The notes under the pieces: generated by a model
Seen by the model: only the letters and a program-made list of their open reading frames with translations
What the model was told of the DNA's origin: nothing
Database searches by the model: none
Made by a program: the position numbers and the translations under genes
NCBI GenBank assembly: GCA_949710005.1
Contig: OX453272.1
Span: 6,754,133-6,818,132, forward strand
From: Ricordea florida
Taxonomy: Eukaryota > Cnidaria > Anthozoa > Corallimorpharia > Ricordeidae
DNA: 64,000 nucleotides
Reading direction: 5' to 3'
In this document: one piece after another, positions 21,401-33,400 of the stretch
How positions within the stretch are numbered: position 1 is the stretch's first letter
Layout: every line of letters starts with the position of its first letter

Positions 21401-24400
21401 AGCTCTGTGGTACGATCTTTCACGCGGATTATTGCCACGTTTTCATTTTTCCTGTGTTATTCGCAAATTTTGAATTTGCCGGCTTTTGTAAACAAAACGA
21501 TACACGGCACATGACCGTTACCAAGGAAAAGGTCCGTATGGCAAAATCCCGACCGAAGAAGCACCAATCAGAGCGTTCAGATTCTCCCCAAGACTACCTT
21601 GCCATGTAATAAAACTAATTATTTCCAGACTACCTTGCCATGTAATAAAACTAATTATTTCCAGACTACCTTGCCATGTAATAAAACTAATTATTTCCAG
21701 ACTACCTTGCCATGTAATAAAGCTAATTATTTCCAGACTACCTTGCCATGTAATAATTAACAATTATTCGCCAAAGGCGAAGTGATTCTCGGTGAATATT
21801 CACCAAGAATCACTGAGTCTGAGGCGAATAATTGTTTTAGTATAAATAAGCAGGTGATTATTTCAAAAAAGAAAAGAAAAGCGTTTTACAAGACAAAAAT
21901 AATTTATTTCATCAAAGCGCACCAACGACTGGCAGCCATTTTGTTCGTCGAGGTGATTATCGGCTGATAATCCGAGATAGCGAACCAATCAGAGCGCGCG
22001 ATTTTGTATAATCACCTGAGTATTTATAGTAAAGCTAATTATTTCCAGACTACCTTGCCATGTAATAAAGCTAATTATTTCCAGACGTCACTGACAACAG
22101 TATCTCACCTTTTCTCGGTTTCCTTGCGAGGCGTCAAAGCTTCGAGCAATGGGGATTCGCGGGGTGGGCAGCACAAAAGGTTGCTGGATCTGTGGATTCC
22201 TTTCACGGTGTTCCTCGGCTATCGCCTGCAACACGAAAAATCACAAAAATAACGAGGATAAGAGAACATCTGCTATTCTTCTTAAGGCAAAGAAAAGCTT
22301 GAAGAAAACAGTGAAAACAAATATTTCGAACCATTTTAATACCGAGAGTGAGAACCCACCTTGGCTTCCTTAGTGACGTCACGCACATGGTAGCTGTCCA
22401 TCATAATCACGAGATCTGCAACCTTGTGCAAAGAGGAGACAAGAGAAGATTACTGATAGACCACAAAAGGTACACGTAGGTTGCACTAAGTGCAGTATAC
22501 ATAACGCCCCAAACGAGTTCAATTATCGCACGGTATTTGTGCTACGTTTGCTTACATCACGCCATCAATTGTGCTCAACTGAGCTTTAGAAAAACCATGG
22601 CGGAAAATTCTACCTACTTCTCCGACGCTGAGGTGGCAAAATACTCGCCCAATTGTTGTCAAGTTTACAAAGAACCTAAACGATCAAAAACACTTGGGGA
22701 TTTCAAGTTTACTCTATTAGATATGTAAGTAAAAGTGGAGTTTGCTCTCCTTGATAATTAATCGCCTTTTTCTTAAAATGCTTAAGAAAACCAGAAGACC
22801 ATGGCTCTGTAACTCTCAACAATTAGATTTCGTAGTTCTAGCAATCGTAAATTTTTATAAACATTCACCTGTTTTATAGTTATTGGCTGACGAGCTTCCT
22901 AAGTTAAATTGAGTTATACTGTCATCCTGTCCTGGTACGATGATACCGGGGCTAGGGGAAACCAGGGATAAAGATCCCCCGTGTGACTTGTATAGACCCC
23001 TGTGCTTCCCGCCCCCCACAGCAAGCCCGTGCAAATCTAAACGGGATACGTGTATCTCTTTATTTTATCTATTTTCTTTCTTTTTTATTTTTTTTCTTTC
23101 TTCTAATTTTATATATTGTTTCACCTCAAAGTAGTCCCCAGATCCTCCAATTACAAGAACAGACGACACACCAAAATCCTCGTACAAACTCCGGACCTGT
23201 TCAAAAGACAACAGACTAACAGCGATGAAGGAACAAACACCAACAGACTAACAGCGATGAAGGAACAAACACCAACAGACTAACAGCGATGAAGGAACTA
23301 ACACCAACAGACTAACAGCGATGAAGGAACAAACACCAACAGACTTACAGCGATGAAGGAACTAACACCAACAGACTTACAGCGATGAAGGAACAAACAC
23401 CAACAGACTAACAGCGATGAAGGAACAAACACCAACAGACTAACAGCGATAAAGGAACAAACACCAACAGACTAACAGCGATGAAGGAACTAAAACCAAC
23501 AGACTAACAGCGATGAAGGAACAAACACCAACAGACTAACAGCGATGAAGGAACTAACACCAACAGACTAACAGCGATCATGAAGGAACAAACACCAACA
23601 GACTAACAGCGATGAAGGAACAAACACCAACAGACTAACAGCGATGAAGGAACAAACACCAACAGACTAACAGCGATGAAGGAACAAACACCAACAGACT
23701 AACAGCGATGAAGGAACAAACACCAACAGACTAACAGCGATGAAGGAACAAACACCAACAGACTAACAGCGATGAAGGAACAAACACCAAATATGAACCC
23801 GATTATGACACTATATAAAGTGAATCCTCGATGAGAGGACCAGTGCTGCCAGGCTATGAAAGTGATCTCAGTAACGAGGTAGGCTTCTGTATTTCATGTT
23901 ATTACACCAAATATCGAGTACTTCCTAATATAGGAGCACGCGATATTGTACTTTAAAATATATCTAAAATATTTATGTATTTCATTATTTTAAAGGAGGT
24001 GATAAACTAGAAAGGGATAGCAACTTTTATCTCCTTTTCACTTTTTAAAGGAATTGTGCATAAACGGTCATTATTAATTAATTTATTTATTAGTTTGGGC
24101 ACTTGGGAATAAGTAAATCGTGTATAATGTAACATAGTGCAACTTAATGCTGCTATGACGAATCGAATACACAAGAAATTGGGATAATCAAACAAGTTGA
24201 TAAATAATGGTAATTGAACTGAATGGAGTGCAATTTGGTCTAAAATCATATGCGTGATTTCAAATATCGAACGAGCACGCGAACGAGCACGCGAACGAGC
24301 ACGCAGCGCGAGTTCGATTTGAAATCACAAGTATGATTTTAGACCAAAATTATACAACACGAAATTCAATTACCACTTTATTACACCCGTTTTGAAATCG

Positions 24401-27400
24401 CAAAGTTTTTTGTCAAAACTACTTATTTGTTTATCTATTCAGAAACCAGGTTTTTGAAAAGAGTGACTTGAAATAATGATGCGATTTAGAGTAAAAAATG
24501 GTGCAATTCGTGAATAAATCACACTGCTATCGGCCAATCAAATTGCAGGGCTCACCTGTGATTTCAAAATGGTTGTAATAAAGTAAGTTATACCACCGTA
24601 CGGTAAAAAAGGGGGATGCTGACGTTTCGATCGTTAGCACTTCGTCAGAGCGAATGACAAAGGGATAACGCTCGAAACAAAAGCACCCTTTTCTGCCTTA
24701 CGGTCGTATAACTTTGACAACTTGTTTGATTTTCTCTATTACTTGTCATTTCAATTCCCCACCGACCCAGCACCAGTTTCTTTAGCAACTACCCCAACAA
24801 TACTTGTTATGAAGAATACATCCCGAGCTTGGAGTAACTTGAGCACGTCACTTGATACTTATTGTCAAATGCAAGCGTCTGCACGAATAGAACTGTTAAT
24901 GAGAGTCAAAGGTAAATACCCAACAGACACAAGATCACACACGCACAAAAAAATCACAATGTTTCAGGGATTGGGCTTTGAAAAGAAAAAATACCATCTT
25001 GCTTTTTACTTTCGGACTTTCCACATCTTGACAAAACAAACTTAAAGAAACAGCGAAAAATACGCAAGGTGATCATTCTTATTCCCCGGCACAGGCCGCC
25101 ATTCTTTTGGCCAGCGCTTAATGAATTGCAGCCCCTGGCAACGAGAATGCAATGTGATGAAAACATTCGTTCTACGAGTTCCCACCTTTGATATGAACGG
25201 AGTGATCGGTTCTTTGTCATTTGAAACAAGTTGCTGCATCCGGGCATCTCGAATCATAAAGTTTGTTGCACTTGTGTCCTGAAGGTGAAAAAGGGAAATC
25301 TTCAGTCTTCAGGATATGACATTTGGTATATACCAACTGAACAACTTTGGCATTTTGAGTAATCTGATTGGCTCAGCATCTCGGGATATTCAACAACATT
25401 CACCTCCTATAAGGTCACTATATTGCCGATTTTATATATTATATTGCCGATTTTTTACTGCTACACTATATTGCCGATTGCTGAATTTTACTTAAACGTA
25501 ACGACCTATTTTTGAAATAAAGTTTCACTGTCACTTTGATGTGACCACGGTTTTCTCCATTGCTATATTCCTGCTATATTCTAAAACAATTATTCTCTTC
25601 AATCTCGGTGAACTGAAGATTTAGAAATATTTTACTCGCTGATTCGCAACTCGGTAAATGTCCTGCCAGTATTCACCTCGACAGCAGAGAATAATTGTAA
25701 ATTATTTCAAGTTTGATTTGATTCTCGTGCAAACCATTTCATTCCAAAGATCTTAGTAGAATTTCCACTGACTGGTGGCAATACAATTCCTTGTGTGTCT
25801 TGTGAGAATTTGCTGCCAGATCGCTTCTACAGTTGATCATTGTCTCAATTCTTACCATCTCCTTGCTTAACAAGATGTTAACATATTCGTATGTGATGCA
25901 AATGAATATATGAAAGACCATATATTTGAACTGCGGATTAATATGTAATGACATTAATTGATCATCGCAGTTATGTACACAACTTAAGCAGCTGTGAAAT
26001 TAAGGCCTGAAAAAAACTCAGGCCTGAACGGGATTCGAACCCATGACCTCTGCGACACCGGAGCAGTGCTCTACCAACTGAGCTATCAAGCCAACTGAGC
26101 TATCAAGCCAACTGAGCTATCAAGCCAACTGAGCTATCAAGCCAACTGAGAGCTTGTCATATTGTGAGTTCGTTATATACCCGTAGGTGAAGAAGAATGA
26201 TGCAAATGAATAAATGAAAGACCATACATTTAAACTGCGGATTATTCGTATTATATATTCGTATGTATATGTTAATGTATGCATCCACTACAGTACCTCA
26301 TCGATGAGTAGGCACTGGACTCCAGTTTCCAGTGCTTCCACAATGTTAGCAGCTTGGGAAGTTGAACCACTAGCATCCTGGGTACTAAACTTGCTCGTGT
26401 CCCGACCATAAGGTAAATTATTGATAAATGAACGGATGTCAACTTTCTCAATACTACGGCCTGGAAAAAGGCAACAAACAAACTAGCTGTAAGCAACGTT
26501 ATTTTGAAGAGGGTGCTGTCATTAAAATAAGTAAATAGATAAATAAATAAATAAATAAATAAATAAATAGGCGTTTGCAGTAGCACATCCACCAGGTGGC
26601 TAGCTATTTGTCCACTGAAGAAATGGTTAACGTGCAGCGTGCAACCATCGAGTTATGGACGCACGGGGTGGTTGCTAAGCACGAAAAAGCGTTAGAGATG
26701 CTTGAGTGCTTAGCAAACCTCCCAAGTACGTACATAACTCGATGGGTGCACAGCTCCTGCGTTTATCATTTCTTGTATAACATAAGACTTCACAACTTTT
26801 ATACTGCTTGACAATCTGACGTCAGCATGCAACCCATGGGCAAATGGATTGCGAGTATTAGCTAATCATAGCGCGCGCTTTCCCAAAGCTATGCTATAAA
26901 GTTCCTTGGTCGAGCTGGAATTCAAAAGTGTTGGTTTTTATGGAGGGAAGAAATCCAGGAGAACCTAGAGCAAAATCCTCGGAGCGAGGAGGGAACCAAC
27001 AAGAAACTCAACCCACATGGGACGGCGGGAAACAAAAATGAGTGATAAGCACCACTACCCCAACTGTCCTGACCCATGACATGGGCCTTCAGCCGTTTAA
27101 TTTTGACAAAGCAACTCTTCAGCGCCAATTACTCACCATCTTCTGCTCGTATTGAGTACCCTGTTGGATCGGTGCACACAAACTCCCGTCCATCCCCTGG
27201 TACGTGGTTGTATATTCCAAACTGAATGGCGTTCAGTAATGTGGATTTTCCATGAAAACCACCACCAACAATCAGTGTAACACCTTTGGGAATTCCCATG
27301 CCCGTGACCCTGGAAAAAGAAAAAGCACATGTGTAATTTCAAAATAATCTCAAACATAAAGTAATGACTGAAGAAGGGCTAACGCTTGAAACGTCGGCAT

Positions 27401-30400
27401 CCTTTTCATATTACGCAGAGTGATGCAAATTACATTATCAACTCGTTTGATCAACCCATTAATGTTTTCAATGACCTTGACCAATCACAAAAGATATTGA
27501 GTATTGTGGTGGTAGTTTCTAAAGAAACTGGTACTGCGTCTGTGGTGAACTGTAACACAAGAAATTGGGATAATCAAACAAGTTGACAAAGTAAATTACA
27601 CCACCTTACAATGACAATGACCATTCACAAAAGAGCCTTTCAATGACCCTAACCAATCACGAAAGAGGCTTAGAATGACTCCAACCAATCACAAAAGAGC
27701 CTTACAATGACCCTGACCAATCGCAAAGGAGCCTTACAATGACCCTGATCAATCACAAATATAGAGGATTAACATCCTATGCACCAATCAGGAACTCAGA
27801 GCAGTGACGGTTACACAAGATCAGCAACAGGTCAGCCATGAAAAGATTTAGGCAATCAACTATTGCAGCAACCAAATCAATTACAAACACTATCAAATCA
27901 ACCAAATCAATTACAAACACTATCTATACTGGAAAACCTCAAAATGTCTTTGTCACTGAAATAATCTAAATTAAAATGACAAAACAAAATAAAATATCAT
28001 AGAATACCAGATACCATATCCTTCATGCTTGATACAATTACACTGTGCAGCACTCCATACAGTTAACTAGTTGAATGGCTCATAAAACAAGTTGATGATG
28101 TAAGTTGTACATGTGTCAGATTTTATTGGAACTGATGCTTGAAATGACAGCTCCCTTTCAATCTTACACAGGTACAACTGACATTATCAACTTGCTTGAT
28201 AACCCATTTTTGTATGTTTTTATTTACCACCAATGCAGCAATAAGGAACTAACTCCTTTCCACTTGCTTTTTATTGCACTACTCACTTTCCAACATGGGG
28301 TAAATCAAAAGTGACCTTCAGACTGTCAGGACTCTTGAACCGTGTAACTTCTGACTTGTCCATGGGTCGGTCATCAGCACCACTCTTACGAGGAAGAACA
28401 GCGCCATCACATACAAATGCTACAAGGTTGGTTGCCGATAGCTGAGACCGCAGATACTCTTGATCCTCCACGCATTCTACATGCTTTTTGAGGTCTGCCT
28501 TGTTCTGACTGCTGTAAGGTATTGCCTTGTAGAAAAAAAAAAAACAATACAAGAACTGCTAAAAAATAGACTCGCAATGCGTGCCTGTGGCTACTGATGA
28601 AATGATCTGTGTAGGATAATATTAGAGATGGTTTCAAGTTGTTGTTGGTTGTCTTTCAAGGAGAACAGAGATAACTGACAAAGAGCTGAACCCAATTTGG
28701 GCTGAAAAATTGCAGGTACAGTAGCTTACGCCTATGACAAAGCTGCATCTTGAACAAAAGTGTGAAGCTGATCGTAATCCATCTGAACACTTGAAATCCC
28801 AACATCCCTCACACGTCAAGTTTACACTCTTACTTACATCCCGATGATATAGTGGCTACCAGCCTTCTGGCTCGCAGACACAAAAATGGGCTACATGGGC
28901 CAGTACAAAAAATACAGGGCTTACCAAATGAAGGGCAGTGTAAGGGTTTGCAGTGTTAACATTTTGGTGTTTTTTTTTGCCAAGGTAGGTTACCATGCTG
29001 TATCACAGTTTTATTAAATCATGCTGTTAAAATTTCTTCAACATTTCCTTTACAGTTTTTATGTGTTTTTCGGCACATTTTCAGACACATCATAACCCCC
29101 TCCCAACGAGTTGATTAACAGAAGTCAATATATCCTCCAGTGGCTGTTGTTTTATAAATTTTGCGAAAAAAAAGACCATGCCACTAAATCTCCGCTTAAG
29201 CAAAATAATTCCAAAATAGTGAATGAAGAAGGAACTATAACAAAAGGGAAGAAAAAGTCACTATCATTAAAAAAAAAAAAACAACTGGAGAGTAACATTT
29301 ATCTCTCGGGCTTCCCAAGATGAAATGCCCAGGTTAAAATTTGATCAAATTTGGTGTTTGTTTTTTAATATGGATGCATGGTCCTAATGTGCATGCGTTA
29401 AGTCAGAAAACTAAGGATTTATAACACAGGAAGCCTGAGTTAACGCAGATATGCGGGTAGTGATGAAGTGTATCTAGGCCCAACCTGTTCAATGACTTCT
29501 GTAAGATCTTCTGTAAGGATTCTTCTACAGATATGTCCCAGAATAGACCTTCCCCGTGCAGGAAGGGACACTGTGAATCGAATCTGTAGACAATGATACA
29601 GTTGTTAAACTAAAAGAAGAACAGTTACATTGAGATCAAAATTACTTTTTAACAAGAGAAAGCAAGTCTATTAAACATGGTCATTTTCTGGTAAAAAAAA
29701 AACCAAGGCCTGGATAAGCGGGAACAGTCATTAAGAATTAAAAGAAACTTGACAAAAAATTAGGATTATGAGCTCTATTCATTACAATTAAAGACAGTGC
29801 ACATGTATGGATCTGACCTGATATATTTGGAAATTACATCATGCCTTTCACAAAGCGACAGAAAATCCAAAAAAATATATTAAAATGAGCAGAATTTAAT
29901 ATAAACCTACATCCATATTTTATTTGTCTATTCTTTACCTCAACCTCTTTTGGACTAACAAGGCAGGACGTTCTTTCAAGGACATGTTGACATGGCCTGA
30001 AAAGCAAATTTATATTCTCTATCTGAAAAACAAGTCTTACACATGTTTTGTATTTATTATGTCAAACATGGTTCATATGGAAAACTGGAAAACTATCCAA
30101 GTACTGATTCTAAGAAAACTGATTCAAATCATACTTGGATGCTCACACCAAGTTTTGAATCATATTAAGAGTTGCTCTTTAATTTATTTAACTAATTCTA
30201 TCAAAATAATAGTCTGAGTGAGACCTTCTAGCTTTAATCAAGCTAAAAAGATTTTGACAGCTAATAATATTATGTACTGAGATCTGTAATTAAAGTAGTT
30301 ACAATTTACACTTCTTTCCAGGGTTCTCCTGCAAAATTTGAAGTAGAGGGAGAATAACTTTGAGTAAGCAGCGGACAATGCCAATAGAAAGACGTGGTGT

Positions 30401-33400
30401 GGTTTTATCGGAGACACGAGGAGGAGGGAGCACACCCTTTATTGTAGGATCCAAATTGGGGTTCTAAAAAGTGCATTTCACATCATGTTTTTGGCGGCAA
30501 TTCTCACGGCCTGAATGATTTCAGATTTCTATTTTCTTGCAGCTATAACAGTTATATTTTTTAATCGCTATGCAGTTGTTGACATAAAAAAATGAAACCT
30601 ATAGTATTTGTGCTTAATTTTATTGACGAATAGGCTCACATTGCAACAAATAAAAATCATTAATTTATTATTATTTACTTTGAGTGGATGGCACACCAAG
30701 GACGACTAGACTGTGAATTATGCCTGTCACCGGAGCTTACCAAGAACTCTGCTTCTTTCCATGCTCATTTACAGAATTCAGTGTCAAATCCATTGACTAT
30801 CTGCAAGTTGATGATTTCATCGATTCTCTATTTTGCTTGACAATGTATTTATTTGATACTGTTGCACAAGTTGAATCTGATTGCTGTTGGGAGTCAATAA
30901 ACAGCACTGTAGGTAAAGATTAAGAGGAAGATAAGAACTAACATTGCTATATCCATGTTTCCTCCTTTCTTGCCATGCCATCCTTCTCCTGAGTTATCCA
31001 GCTTTTTATCATGACCTCCACCTCGCACAAATTTAGAGAATTTCCTGGTAAGGTAGTCTCCTGTTGCAATCTGCTGAATACGCGAACTGGAAAGTGATTC
31101 AGAGCACAGTGGTTATCCCAAAAGTAGAGTAACTAAACAAAAATAATAATAAATTACTAAGGGTGGATTTCCACTGTTGCAGAAATATAACAAATGTCAT
31201 AGTAAAAATTGTGTGCAACATGGCGGTATTACACTCATCCTACACACATGTAACGCTGCAATACTTGTGCCCTGTACTGTAGGTATGGATTAAACTGGCT
31301 TTATGTCTGCAAAAACACAAAGACAAGATTCAGGGCTTTCACATAGATGTAAAAAAGTCGAGTGTTGTGCAACTTTCTAGGTAAGTTTAGGTGAAAGCAC
31401 CTGATGCATAATGTCGATAACTTTATTTGCAAATGTATGTACGGTTATCTAACAGGCCCAGATGTACATTAAATTTAACATAATAGTGGAAATCCACCTT
31501 GATAAAAAAAGGAGAAACAGACAAAGACAGGGGTTTCAAGGCAGCTGTAACACTTCAGGGGCCGTAAGAAAAAAGAAATTTAATGTTAGAAAGTAGGCAG
31601 CGATAATTTGAGAAGTAGGTGGCCAAATGTGCCGGTTTCCGGCTTCTACTGAAACCCCAGCAAAGGTTAAGTCCTTTAGCTGGAATTTAAAAACTTAGTA
31701 AGCCTTTATTTGCTCAAACAATAGAGAAAAAAGGTCGCACCTAATGGAAATAAAGTTAGCCTCTCAATGAAAATAATTTGAACTGGACTAGAAGGAAGAT
31801 GATACACTATAACAGAACTTAGAACTATATTTTAGTTCTTCGAATAAAATTATGCAGGGGCTGATGCAGCAATGTAATACCTGTACATGTACACCCGCCA
31901 AAAGGAAAAAAAGCACTACAAAGAAAATATTGTTTTGATAACTCTATCCTTGTGTTCTCATCGGGAGCCAATTATCTGATTTAAACACTATTTCAAGTTA
32001 GCCTTTAGAACGCAATAAATATTTATATAGGTATTTTGGCTTATCTTATCCACTGGACCACAGTTGAATTATCCTATTGTTGGTGTTTCCACCCTTTGAA
32101 CAACTGAGATCTGAAAATCAAACCTGGTGGCAAAATCAGGGTACTGTGCCACATCCTGGTCCATGGTGACTCTGAACAGTGAAGGGGGTGCAAATGGATC
32201 ACTTTGGATCTTTACAGCATAAAGTTTAAACTTTGGAAAGGTCCAGCAGCCTTGGAAAGCGAATAAAAAAATACAATTCATCATAAATAAATCACAATTT
32301 GGATAAATTTGTAACTCTCTCAATATAGGCATCTATTACTAAGTGGGGACCTTTGGGAAAGAAGGGGTAACTTGTCTGAATTTTAACCTTACAAATCTCA
32401 CAGGTTGTTGAGGCTGCTGTGTTGCTGTGAGAATTCCAACTCAATCTTATGAGTGGTAGCCCAAGCTCTACGCTCTGTGTTGACCTTTGCGAGGTAAATG
32501 TTGTACCTGTAATTCAATTTTAACCTCTAGTTTTAAACCAGCTAAATTTTTTTGAACCAGTTATTTTTTTTCCTTAAACCAGTTTAGTTTTTGTAAATCA
32601 GTTTTCAATTAACTGTCTGAAAAAGGGCCTTTTATTTTTGGGGGTGTAGATAAAAAATAGGGGCTTGGCTATTTAGAGGAGGTTCTAAAAAACAATCATA
32701 TGCAAGAAGAAGAAACAAGAAAGACAGGTGAATTTCCGTTGCACTCTCTCATCCATCAACCCCCTCATAATTTCTACCCTTACCCTACTACCCCTCATAT
32801 TCTTACATCAACCACCCCTGACATACTTACCACCAGGAGCCCATTAACTGTCAAAACTGTTGACGGGCTCCTGGTACCACTCTATCCTTACTCTGCAGTA
32901 ACAAGTTCTTTTTTTTTGCAAGTGAATATATATGAAAAACCATATATCTGAACTGCGGAGTAATATGTACATGTAATGACATTGCTTGATCATCAAGTTA
33001 TGTACACAACTTAAGCAGCTGTGAAATTAAGGCCTGAAAAAAATTCAGGCCTGAACAGGATTCAAACCCATGACCTCTGTGATATCTGTGCGGTGCTCTA
33101 CCAACTGAGAGCTGGGCATGTGAGTAGACGGAGAAGCATGCAAATGTAAGTTCATATTGTACTCACTGGGGTTTGAACCACCAACCTCCAGATCTGTTGT
33201 CTCTGTGCTACTAGGCCAAGCTAGAATTCATTGGCGTTCACTAATTTTTGTTGCTATTATAATATTTATTGATCTCAGACTCCCCTCTGCTTGGCCAACT
33301 TTCTTATCAAAATATGCACACACTTACATGCGCTTTTAACACAAATTTGGACTTGTATTTAGAAAACATGACTGAAGCACCAACAAAAGAAATGCTTTAC

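Noticed and set aside
21518-21763. Minus-strand frame encoding repeated ITWQGSLEIISF
   Set aside because: Translation of the 36-bp tandem repeat, not a gene.
23205-23790. CRISPR-like array
   Set aside because: Units are contiguous with no unique spacers, and the genome is eukaryotic; it is a minisatellite.
26030-26100. Genuine tRNA gene
   Set aside because: The anticodon arm lacks the conserved T33 and a clean stem, the A-box is duplicated, and the flanks match another copy at 32920-33120; it is a SINE head.
30240-30480. Minus-strand open stretch (NPNLDPTIKGVLPPPRV...)
   Set aside because: Considered as an ATPase exon, but its phase and content do not fit; the true exon was found at 29939-29996.
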